A stretch of DNA of 9,762 bases. Origin: Salmonirosea sp038204185. GTDB lineage: Bacteria; Bacteroidota; Bacteroidia; Cytophagales; Spirosomataceae. The notes beneath the pieces were generated by a model. That model did no database searches. It had not been told where the DNA came from and worked only from the letters and a program-made list of their open reading frames with translations. The stretch is from the NCBI GenBank assembly GCA_038204185.1, contig JBBRDE010000218.1, positions 1 to 9,762 on the forward strand, in the 5' to 3' direction. The translations under genes were made by a program, and so were the position numbers. This document shows positions 1 through 6,442 of this stretch, piece by piece (positions within the stretch are counted from its first letter, which is position 1; every line of letters begins with the position of its first letter).

Positions 1-97
1 CGCGGTACTGCCAGATCTCCCGCCAGTTGATATCGAATATGCCTGATGCGGGGACTATTTCGAGGTCCCAGGGATCGGAGGAGGTGGTTTCCTTCAT
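1..97 (-). CDS. ABC-2 polysaccharide export permease, N-terminus only (Wzm-like)
   Basis: Only the first 32 codons lie in the window; the gene runs off the low-coordinate edge. The start ATG (97-95) overlaps the stop of the phosphatase gene as ATGA. The visible protein begins MKETTSSDPWDLEIVP, followed by a Phe-Asp stretch and an E-I-W-Q-Y-R segment. A short soluble lead of the form W-x-x-x-I-x-P, then F-D, then E-[IV]-W-x-Y-R, is what I recall for Bacteroidetes Wzm-type permeases that export O-antigen or capsule glycans with an ATPase partner (Wzt). In those proteins the first membrane segment follows directly. The transmembrane domain is outside the window, so the call rests on the N-terminal motif and the polysaccharide context. 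A Wzt-like ATPase gene would be expected next. Confidence 0.7.
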   Translation of the reverse strand, partial: MKETTSSDPWDLEIVPASGIFDINWREIWQYR

Positions 98-570
98 GCG
101 TTTCTCACGATTTGTTCCACAAATTCCCGCACACAGCCCTCACCCCCTTTTCTGTGTAGTAGTTTAATCCCGGGGACGGCCTTTACGTCATTGACGGCAT
201 CGGCCGGGCAGGCAGCCAGGCCCACCTTTTCGAGCAGTCCAATGCAGTTCAGATCATCGCCAATGTAGGCCACTTCGCTGAGTGAGATGCCTTCTTTGGT
301 GCAGATTTCCACTGCCGCCGCCAACTTGCCGCCGTCGCGCTGACCCTGGTAGAGGTAGTCGGCTTTGATTTTGGCGGCGCGGCGCGCCACGATCTGGGTG
401 TTTTCGCTGGTGATGATGCCGGTTTTGATCCCCGCCTTACGCAGCAGCTCGAAGCCCATGCCGTCGCGGGTGTTGAATTTCTTGAATTCATCGCCGTTTT
501 CGGTGTAGTACATACTCCCGTCGGTCAGAACGCCGTCCACATCGGTCAGAAAAAGTTTGATCGTCACCAT
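94..570 (-). CDS. KdsC-family HAD phosphatase with KDN-9-phosphate phosphatase markers
   Basis: Capless (type C0) HAD phosphatase of 158 residues, a usual family length; relatives work in the cytoplasm as tetramers. Motif I is DVDGVLTDG (nucleophile Asp10, acid/base Asp12), motif II Thr54-Ser55, motif III Lys82 in a G-G-K-L stretch, motif IV GDD (Asp105, Asp106). KDO-8-phosphate phosphatases have TGR at motif II; here it is T-S-E. Glu56, Arg64 and Lys67 fall at the numbers reported for the sugar-binding residues of BT1713, the KDN-9-phosphate phosphatase of Bacteroides thetaiotaomicron. I infer that it dephosphorylates the product of the NeuB-like synthase upstream. An ATG at 579 is also in frame, but GGAGG (584-580) lies 9 bases before the ATG at 570 and only 0 bases before the other, so 570 is preferred. 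The start overlaps the SDR stop by 7 bases. Lipopolysaccharide KDO phosphatase is the alternative. Confidence 0.85.
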   Translation of the reverse strand: MVTIKLFLTDVDGVLTDGSMYYTENGDEFKKFNTRDGMGFELLRKAGIKTGIITSENTQIVARRAAKIKADYLYQGQRDGGKLAAAVEICTKEGISLSEVAYIGDDLNCIGLLEKVGLAACPADAVNDVKAVPGIKLLHRKGGEGCVREFVEQIVRNA

Positions 571-1403
571 GCGGTCCATCCTCCATCGACGGTAAGTACC
601 GACCCCGTCATGTAGCTCGATGCGTTAGAGGCCAGAAACGTGAACGGCCCGATGAGTTCTTCGCGGTTGCACATCCGGCCCAGCGGCGAAAGTTTGGCGA
701 AATTGGCCAGAAAAGACTCGTCGTGGTTGTTGAAAATAGCGTGCGGAACAATGGCATTGCAGCGAATGCCGTCACGGGCATAAAAGGTAGCGACGTAGCG
801 CGTAAAATTGGGGATAAAGGATTTGGAGGCGATGTAGTCGATGGGTTTGAATTGTTTCACGCCCTCCCCAAAATCGTACAGGCTCTGGTTGGGGGCTACC
901 TGCGAGTAGGTAGAAGCTACGTTGATAATATTGCCGCTTCCCTGCGTCAGCATCTGGCGGCAGGCATACTGCGTCATCAGCACCGTACCCGTCAGGTTCA
1001 CTTCTACGGATTGCCGGAGCAAGTCGGCGGGATAGTGCTCGAAGCGACTGGGGTTGATAGTTCCCGTACCTTCTTTATCAAATTTGGCGTCGATGCCCGC
1101 GTTGTTGACCAGCACATCCAGTCGGCCGAATTTCTCGACCGTGGCGGCTACGACCTGCTCGCAGCTTTGCTCCTGCGTGATGTCAAGCTCGTAGCAAAGA
1201 AACCGATCTTCGGGGTACTGCGCGGCCATTTCAGCGCGTATAGCTTCTTTTTTAGCTTCGTCGCGATCGGCCAACACAACGCAGGCACCCTGTTGCAGGA
1301 AAGCGTGCGCCAGGGTTTTTCCGATCAATCCATAGGAGCCCGTCAGCAAAATCACGCGGGCGGCAACGGAAAGGGAGGGGTGAATGGCAGGTTCGTGTGG
1401 CAT
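564..1403 (-). CDS. SDR-family oxidoreductase, PtmA-like
   Basis: Classical short-chain dehydrogenase of 279 residues from the ATG at 1403. The cofactor loop is TGSYGLIG (residues 21-28), a variant of TGxxxGxG. Asp46 at the end of the second strand suggests NAD(H) preference. NNAG is at 100-103, and the catalytic residues are Ser164, Tyr190 and Lys194 (YxxxK). The end V-D-G-G-W-T-A-W is typical of SDRs in legionaminic/nonulosonic acid clusters, such as Campylobacter PtmA. The gene follows a Gfo/Idh/MocA oxidoreductase and a cytidylyltransferase, the same company that ptmA keeps (ptmF, ptmB). A role in making or altering the sugar is inferred; the substrate is unknown. A TTG at 1436 is an in-frame alternative that would overlap the upstream stop by 10 bases; the ATG leaves a 23-base gap. 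The stop overlaps the phosphatase start. Confidence 0.85.
   Translation of the reverse strand: MPHEPAIHPSLSVAARVILLTGSYGLIGKTLAHAFLQQGACVVLADRDEAKKEAIRAEMAAQYPEDRFLCYELDITQEQSCEQVVAATVEKFGRLDVLVNNAGIDAKFDKEGTGTINPSRFEHYPADLLRQSVEVNLTGTVLMTQYACRQMLTQGSGNIINVASTYSQVAPNQSLYDFGEGVKQFKPIDYIASKSFIPNFTRYVATFYARDGIRCNAIVPHAIFNNHDESFLANFAKLSPLGRMCNREELIGPFTFLASNASSYMTGSVLTVDGGWTAW
580..584 (-). promoter_or_regulatory. Ribosome binding site (GGAGG) of the HAD phosphatase gene
   Basis: GGAGG on the minus strand, 9 bases before the ATG at 570-568 and directly abutting the alternative ATG at 579-577. It sits inside the Gly-Gly codons of the SDR's C-terminal V-D-G-G-W-T-A-W. It is the clearest Shine-Dalgarno sequence I see in the window and decides the start in favour of position 570. 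Most other genes here have A/T-rich upstream sequence with no such motif, as is common in Bacteroidetes. Confidence 0.5.
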
Positions 1404-1426
1404 TACTGATTTCTTGGGATGTAGCT

Positions 1427-2392
1427 CTACGCGCAAATTTTCAGAATCATTCGCGATTCATCTAGAGCCCGCAAAGAAGAATCCGCAAAACTACCGCTAT
1501 TTATCTTTTGGAAAAAATCTGTGGTCTGATCCTCAAAAAGCTGGTTGCGATCAAAGTTCTCCAACTCATAAGCACTTGTTTCTTTGCCCGGCTGCATTAC
1601 GGTGTAGGTTGCCTGCAAATAATCTACCTCCACCGACCCCTCCTCAAATACGAAACGGTACCAGCGACGCGGCACACGTTCGTGAAAATTGAGGTGGCAA
1701 TGAGCGGTCAGGCCGTTTTCGTAGCCCAGCGACACATCCGCGCCGGATTCAACGTTGATTTCCAGCGAAGAACGGTAGTTTTTTAGGGTATTCCAGTGCT
1801 TCACAGGACTGCCGGCTAGCCAGTTGACCAGATCGAGGTCATGGCTCAGAGTAAGGGCTACGCCGCCACCGAGCTCCTGCCGGGCGGCGTACGATTGGCG
1901 GTAATCTTCCCAGGGGTGCCAGTCGGGCAGATACTCGCCCCAATAGGTTTGCACACTGAGTAGGGTACCTAGTTCCTCATTTTCTATTAGTTTTTTTATT
2001 TTTTGAAAAAAAGGGTGATAGCGTAGCATATAAGCAATCTGAATCAGGGTAGGTTGTTGTACCAATTCGACCCCTAGTTCTTCCAAACCTTCCGACGTGT
2101 GCGACAGGGGTTTCTCTATCAGAACGGGAATCTGTCGCCGTACGCACCACAGCGTTTGGGGTAGGTGCTGGACGGTGGGCGTACAGATGATAGCCGCTGC
2201 GAACGACTGTTGATTAAGCTGGGTGAGGTCAGAGATGACGCGCAGGGTACCTCCATCCACCGTTCGCAGGGGTAGGTTGCGCTGCCGGTACACCCACAGA
2301 TTGGTGTAGCCTAGTTTCTGCAAAATACCCAAATGACGCTCCCCGATGGAACCGGCCCCGAATACCAGGATAGGACTGTCGAATGGAATCAT
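1427..2392 (-). CDS. Gfo/Idh/MocA-family NAD(P)-dependent oxidoreductase, PtmF-like
   Basis: Protein of 321 residues from the ATG at 2392, with an N-terminal Rossmann fold (FGAGSIGERH, residues 11-20), a C-T-P-T-x-x-H stretch at 70-76, and the family's E-K-P at 93-95 (Lys94). The second domain has G-G-G-V at 175-178 and S-H-D-L-D at 183-187, matching the catalytic His region of the family. The segment G-E-Y-L-P-D-W-H-P-W-E-D-Y (152-164) resembles Gfo/Idh members of nonulosonic acid and flagellin-glycosylation clusters. These enzymes oxidise or reduce a hydroxyl/keto group of a sugar or sugar nucleotide in the cytoplasm. The substrate cannot be read from sequence. A longer frame opens at 2440, but the ATG at 2392 overlaps the cytidylyltransferase stop as ATGA and places the Rossmann motif at the usual distance. 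It probably works with the SDR that follows. Confidence 0.85.
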   Translation of the reverse strand: MIPFDSPILVFGAGSIGERHLGILQKLGYTNLWVYRQRNLPLRTVDGGTLRVISDLTQLNQQSFAAAIICTPTVQHLPQTLWCVRRQIPVLIEKPLSHTSEGLEELGVELVQQPTLIQIAYMLRYHPFFQKIKKLIENEELGTLLSVQTYWGEYLPDWHPWEDYRQSYAARQELGGGVALTLSHDLDLVNWLAGSPVKHWNTLKNYRSSLEINVESGADVSLGYENGLTAHCHLNFHERVPRRWYRFVFEEGSVEVDYLQATYTVMQPGKETSAYELENFDRNQLFEDQTTDFFQKINSGSFADSSLRALDESRMILKICA

Positions 2393-3120
2393 GACTTGAA
2401 TTTGATACAATCGTGGGAAGCCAGATAGACTTCGGCGCACTGGAAACTGGCCAGGTCGTCGATATCAATAGCCTGTTCCTGCTCTACTACATACGACAAA
2501 ATCCGTTCACCCGACATGGATTTTTTTGTCAAAATAGTTTGGGGACGAATGACATCCAGGGTACCGATCTGCCAGTACACCGCCGGTAGCGACTGCCGGG
2601 GCTGATTGTACGGATCGGGCGTGTTTTCCAAAGTCAGAAGAGGATTCAGGTAGGTACCCTCTTCGTCCAGCCGCCACATTTTATACGGGGTATGAAAGCA
2701 CGGAGTCACCACGCGTAGGCTGTCCGCTTCGGGGTGTTGGGCTAGTTTCCGAATGCAGTTTTCAATATCATCCACATAGCGAATAGGTGAGGTGGGCCTT
2801 AACTGTACCAACAGGTCAGGAGTGTACCCTTCGTTTTCCTGCAACCACCGCAAAGCATGGACAAACACGTCGATGTCCAGGCTTTGATCCTGGGCGTACT
2901 CGTCAGGGCGAATGAAGGGCACCTCCGCGCCAGTATGGCGCGCCACCTCGGCTATTTCCTCTGAATCAGTAGAAACAATCACCCGCGTGATGCCGGGCGA
3001 ATCCAGAGCCGCTTTGATGCTGTACGCGATGAGCGGATGCCCCGCCAGCGGCAGAATGTTTTTGCCCGGTAACCCCTTGCTCCCGCCCCTCGCCGGAATA
3101 ATGGCAAGTACGTCTTTCAA
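2389..3120 (-). CDS. Acylneuraminate/nonulosonate cytidylyltransferase (NeuA-like), TTG start
   Basis: Protein of 243 residues expected to activate a nonulosonic acid with CTP, giving CMP-sugar and pyrophosphate. The nucleotide-binding signature IIPARGGSKGLPGKN is at residues 7-21. Further family features are S-T-D-S-E-E, L-R-P-T-S-P-I-R, N-Q-P-R-Q-x-L-P and a late D-I-D-D. Where many CMP-Neu5Ac synthetases have N-G-A-I-Y-I, this protein has Q-I-G-T-L-D-V, so its acceptor sugar may differ from Neu5Ac. The start is TTG (3120-3118), overlapping the synthase stop as TTGA. The signature begins at residue 7, an in-frame stop lies about 13 codons upstream, and I see no ATG or GTG between, so TTG is the only plausible start. 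That implies translational coupling to the synthase. The length matches single-domain NeuA; there is no fused phosphatase, which fits the separate HAD gene downstream. Confidence 0.9.
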   Translation of the reverse strand: MKDVLAIIPARGGSKGLPGKNILPLAGHPLIAYSIKAALDSPGITRVIVSTDSEEIAEVARHTGAEVPFIRPDEYAQDQSLDIDVFVHALRWLQENEGYTPDLLVQLRPTSPIRYVDDIENCIRKLAQHPEADSLRVVTPCFHTPYKMWRLDEEGTYLNPLLTLENTPDPYNQPRQSLPAVYWQIGTLDVIRPQTILTKKSMSGERILSYVVEQEQAIDIDDLASFQCAEVYLASHDCIKFKS

Positions 3121-3989
3121 TGGGTGCGGTATTTGAGTTTGTCGCGCTGTACCTGCTCAATTTCCAGAATTTCGGTGGGCTTGTAGGTCAGCGCTTCGTG
3201 GGTATGGGCTAAGTCGCGAACCAGTTTTTGGAGGCCGGGTACCTCCAGTGAGGCCGCGTGGTCAGTGCCGCGCCAGGTACGGTCTTTGGTGAAGTGGCGC
3301 TCAATCCAGACGGCTCCCAACGTGTAGGCTGCTATATCGACGGAAATGCCCAAGTGATGACCCGAAAAGCCGATTTCTTTGATCCGGTCGCTGTAGAGCT
3401 GCTGAATCCGCCGGATTTCCAGCAGGCAAATGTCCGGGAAGGGTACGGGGTACCCTGATGTACAATTGTACACCACCAACCGGGTACGGGCCTGATCAGT
3501 TTCCTCAAAAAGCGTAATAATCCGCTCGATTTCGTCAAGGGTAGTCATGCCCGTAGAAACGTGCACATCGCCTTTATAGGAGTCGCGCAGTAGCCTGAGC
3601 ATGTCGAAGTGGTTGTTGCAGGCCGAAGGTACCTTGATGAAATCCGGGGCTAATTCGATTATTTCCTGAGCAGAGGTCATATCCCAGACCGAGGTGGCGT
3701 AGCCGATACCGACAGATTCCGCGTAGGTTTTTAGCTCAGCATGTTGCTGGTGACTGAATTCCAGGTACTCGCGGTGCTCCCCGTAGGTAGCCCCGTAGGC
3801 ATTGTAGGGGACGGGGTGCGGCGCTCCGTACTGATCAGGCGTGAGCAGCTCGCGGGAGTTGCGTTTCTGGAACTTGGCATAGTCGGCCCGGCATTCTTTT
3901 GAAAGAAGGATCAACTCTTTAGCGATCTCGAACTCTCCCATGTGGTTGCAGCCGATTTCTGATATGACCCGTGGTACTGTATAATCCAT
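3117..3989 (-). CDS. NeuB-family nonulosonate synthase without SAF domain
   Basis: TIM-barrel sialic acid synthase family protein of 290 residues, expected to condense phosphoenolpyruvate with an aldose (here probably a 6-phosphate). Visible family motifs are S-E-I-G-C-N-H-M-G near residue 10, A-K-F-Q at 37-40, K-V-P-S-A, S-T-G-M-T-T, C-T-S-G-Y-P, and near the end an E-R-H-F-T-K-D stretch followed by D-H-A-A-S-L-E. The G-F-S-D-H-T loop of typical NeuB reads G-F-S-G-H-H here. Typical NeuB proteins are about 340-350 residues with a C-terminal SAF (antifreeze-like) domain that reaches into the partner subunit's active site; this one stops soon after the barrel, with a basic tail. The next gene overlaps the stop immediately, so no room is left for the domain. 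The ATG lies 11 bases after the wzc-like stop with no Shine-Dalgarno motif. Its partners suggest a KDN-type product. Confidence 0.85.
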   Translation of the reverse strand: MDYTVPRVISEIGCNHMGEFEIAKELILLSKECRADYAKFQKRNSRELLTPDQYGAPHPVPYNAYGATYGEHREYLEFSHQQHAELKTYAESVGIGYATSVWDMTSAQEIIELAPDFIKVPSACNNHFDMLRLLRDSYKGDVHVSTGMTTLDEIERIITLFEETDQARTRLVVYNCTSGYPVPFPDICLLEIRRIQQLYSDRIKEIGFSGHHLGISVDIAAYTLGAVWIERHFTKDRTWRGTDHAASLEVPGLQKLVRDLAHTHEALTYKPTEILEIEQVQRDKLKYRTH

Positions 3990-4000
3990 TTTGGTAACTA

Positions 4001-6442
4001 TTAGCTTCGTCTGAATTTAAAAAAACTGCCAATCCGCTGTTTCCAGCCGTTTTTGGGGCTTGATAAATACCCATTGTCCTGATATGTATAGCCATACTGA
4101 TAACTACTGTACCCCGAACTGGCATAACTTCCCGAGGTCAGGCTACTGTACAGGTTATCGGGATAAAAATCATTAATGATGACCTTCACTTCGGGCAATT
4201 CGTACTCATCGGCCAGCTGCCCTGCCAAGCGGTAGGACTCCGGATTGGAGTAGAGCCACCGAATAATGAACAGAATATGATCGCTTTTCGGAAGCAGGGG
4301 AATGTTATCGGCCACCAGTCCCACCGGAGCCGTGTCCATCAGCACGTAATCATAGTTTGCAAGGCAAAAGTTGAGCAACTCCTCCATCGGAGGCCGCTGA
4401 AGCAGTTCACCCGGATTGAAGGGCGGCGCACCAGCGGAGATATAATCCAGGTTCTTTACCTCAGAATGACGGATTACCTTATCGATATCCCCTGGCGACT
4501 GTAGGTAATCACTCAATCCCGAGGTTGGGGCGGTATTAAAAAAAAGGTGCATGCGGGACTTTCGCAAATCGGCCCCAATCACAATGACCCGCTTGCCAAT
4601 CTTGGTGAAAGAAAGGGCCAGGTTGACGGTTACGAACGATTTGCCCTCTCCTGATTGCTCAGAAGTGACCATAATGAGCTTGCCGCCCGTGCCTTCGGGC
4701 TGATCCAGGGATGATTTGGCAAAACTCAGACGGGTGCGTAAGGCACTCAATGATTCCGTGAAGACCGTTCTGTCTCCCAGAAATTTGGAAAGATCCTCAG
4801 GGGAAGTAGTCACTTTATCTCTGAAATGATGTACCATCCCAAGCAAACTGACCCTGGGATGCTGGGCGACACCACTCAGGTCGGTAAAGGAGTGGTTGAG
4901 ATACCGGGCCACTAGAACCGACCCGAAACCAAGTGCCAGGCCGGCTACCAGAAACAACAGGATCACCTGGATGGTTTTTGGGGCTACCTTGTCGGTGTAA
5001 TATTGGGTGATGACGCTGAACGAGGGCAGCATACCCGCCTTGACGATAGAGGATTCGATTTCTTTGTTGACCAGAAGCGAATAGATGTTTTTATTAACCT
5101 CAAAATCGCTTTGCAGATAAATGTAGTTTTTCTCCAAAGCCGGAATTCGGCTAAAACGCCCTTTCAGAGCCCCCAAATTGTCATTTAGAATACGGACGGT
5201 TCGGGTGTTTTTCTGATTTTGCAGCGCTATGTTATCCAGAATCTGGCTACGGAATTTGAGCAATTGTTCGTCCAGATTTTTTACTGTGGCCGAATTGGGA
5301 CTGTATTTGAGCAGCAGCTGCTTGCGTTGCGTAATCAAATCATTAAATCCTTGGAGTAAACTCACTAAAATTCCGTCAGTGGCACCATCAAGACCTACCG
5401 AGAGGTAGTTGACCGTTTCAAAAGTTTCGCCCATGTTAGCCTGCAGCATATCGATGTAGGCTTTCTGGATTTCAAGTTCGTTCTTTTTTTGTTCCAGTTC
5501 CCGCACTTTGGAGGTAATCTCCACGGCCGAAGTACTCACATCCAGTAATTGGTTTTTTTGTTTGAAGAGTTCCAGCTCGCGGGCTGCCTGTTTGAGTTGG
5601 GCCGAATAAATACTACCCTGATCCCGGATAAAACCAATGGTTAAATCGGAGGATTGCTGCTTTTGTTTGAGGTCATATTCGCGGTAGGCAATTACCAGAT
5701 TTTTGAGAAAATCCTTGGTGTACTTCTCGTTATGATGACTGAATGTGAGATCCATGACGGGCATGGCATCCTCAGTTTCTTCCATGTCGATACTCCCCAC
5801 GTAGCTGTTGACCATACGAGCTGGATCGTTATAGGTAAACTCGAAAACGTAACCCGGCGCGGTGTCAATGCCTTTTATCCGAAACACAAGTCCGGGTAGG
5901 GTTATCACAGCCCGTTTGATCAGCTTGATGGATTGAGAGACAGTACCTTCGGTTCGGTAGCTGAGGGATACGTCTTCTTCAATCGTGAAGACTCCATGCT
6001 CGTACTGCTCGGGATCATAGCTAAGTACCTCAAGATCCAGGGGTCGGCTGGGATACACATCCACCCGCCGGAGATCCTTCACCCGGTAAAAGGTGAAAGG
6101 ATTCTTTATCTTAATGAGCGTATTCTGCACTACTTCCGGCGACCTGACGTTGAATTTTTCGGTCAGGTACTCCTGGCTGCCCGCACTGAAAATATAGGTA
6201 GGTTTGGCACCACTCAGCCCATCAAACTCCGATTGTTTTTCCAAATATTTGAGCGTAACCGATCCTATGTACTGCGGAGTGACGAATTTGAGATAGAGCA
6301 AACAAAGCGTACCCGAAATGGCCAGCGAGATCACAATCCACCACCAGCGACTGGCAAACACCTTAAAGAGTTTTTGAAAATCGAGGGATTCTGAATTGCC
6401 CAGTAGCTGTTCAAAGAGGGCGCTATCCGTTTCTCTCTTCAT
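4001..6442 (-). CDS. Wzc-like polysaccharide copolymerase with tyrosine autokinase domain
   Basis: Inner-membrane protein of 813 residues, fused PCP-2 type. Order of parts: cytoplasmic N-terminus, membrane helix at about 33-51, Wzz-type periplasmic region with a long charged/heptad-rich coiled coil roughly at 260-450, second membrane helix at about 491-512, then a BY-kinase domain. Walker A is S-G-E-G-K-S with Lys601, Walker B is V-L-M-D-T-A-P with Asp703. The Walker A' segment reads V-I-V-I-G-A-D-L-R, with Gly623 where the first Asp of the usual D-x-D-x-R is expected; Asp625 is kept. The tail is rich in Tyr (765, 773, 778, 781, 783, 785, 787, 792), the usual autophosphorylation cluster, and ends basic. 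It would control glycan chain length and export together with the Wza-like lipoprotein, and the PHP phosphatase upstream is the likely eraser. The ATG overlaps that phosphatase gene by 20 bases. Confidence 0.95.
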   Translation of the reverse strand: MKRETDSALFEQLLGNSESLDFQKLFKVFASRWWWIVISLAISGTLCLLYLKFVTPQYIGSVTLKYLEKQSEFDGLSGAKPTYIFSAGSQEYLTEKFNVRSPEVVQNTLIKIKNPFTFYRVKDLRRVDVYPSRPLDLEVLSYDPEQYEHGVFTIEEDVSLSYRTEGTVSQSIKLIKRAVITLPGLVFRIKGIDTAPGYVFEFTYNDPARMVNSYVGSIDMEETEDAMPVMDLTFSHHNEKYTKDFLKNLVIAYREYDLKQKQQSSDLTIGFIRDQGSIYSAQLKQAARELELFKQKNQLLDVSTSAVEITSKVRELEQKKNELEIQKAYIDMLQANMGETFETVNYLSVGLDGATDGILVSLLQGFNDLITQRKQLLLKYSPNSATVKNLDEQLLKFRSQILDNIALQNQKNTRTVRILNDNLGALKGRFSRIPALEKNYIYLQSDFEVNKNIYSLLVNKEIESSIVKAGMLPSFSVITQYYTDKVAPKTIQVILLFLVAGLALGFGSVLVARYLNHSFTDLSGVAQHPRVSLLGMVHHFRDKVTTSPEDLSKFLGDRTVFTESLSALRTRLSFAKSSLDQPEGTGGKLIMVTSEQSGEGKSFVTVNLALSFTKIGKRVIVIGADLRKSRMHLFFNTAPTSGLSDYLQSPGDIDKVIRHSEVKNLDYISAGAPPFNPGELLQRPPMEELLNFCLANYDYVLMDTAPVGLVADNIPLLPKSDHILFIIRWLYSNPESYRLAGQLADEYELPEVKVIINDFYPDNLYSSLTSGSYASSGYSSYQYGYTYQDNGYLSSPKNGWKQRIGSFFKFRRS

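Noticed and set aside
723..1409. A 228-codon plus-strand open frame.
   Set aside because: It is wholly antisense to the SDR gene, whose motifs are intact; the translation shows no family motif. It is a shadow frame.
2393..2440. N-terminal extension of the Gfo/Idh protein from an upstream start at 2440.
   Set aside because: It would add 16 residues before the Rossmann strand and overlap the cytidylyltransferase by about 50 bases; the ATGA overlap at 2392 matches the pattern of the neighbours.
1657..3633. GGTACC is frequent: ten copies in the window, eight of them between 1657 and 3633.
   Set aside because: Most copies read GGT-ACC (Gly-Thr) or GTA-CC (Val-Pro) in the coding frame, so codon preference and short conserved motifs explain them. 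I could not compute a background rate.
5933..6394. A 153-codon plus-strand open frame opposite the N-terminal part of the kinase gene.
   Set aside because: Antisense shadow of a well-supported gene, with no motif or context of its own.
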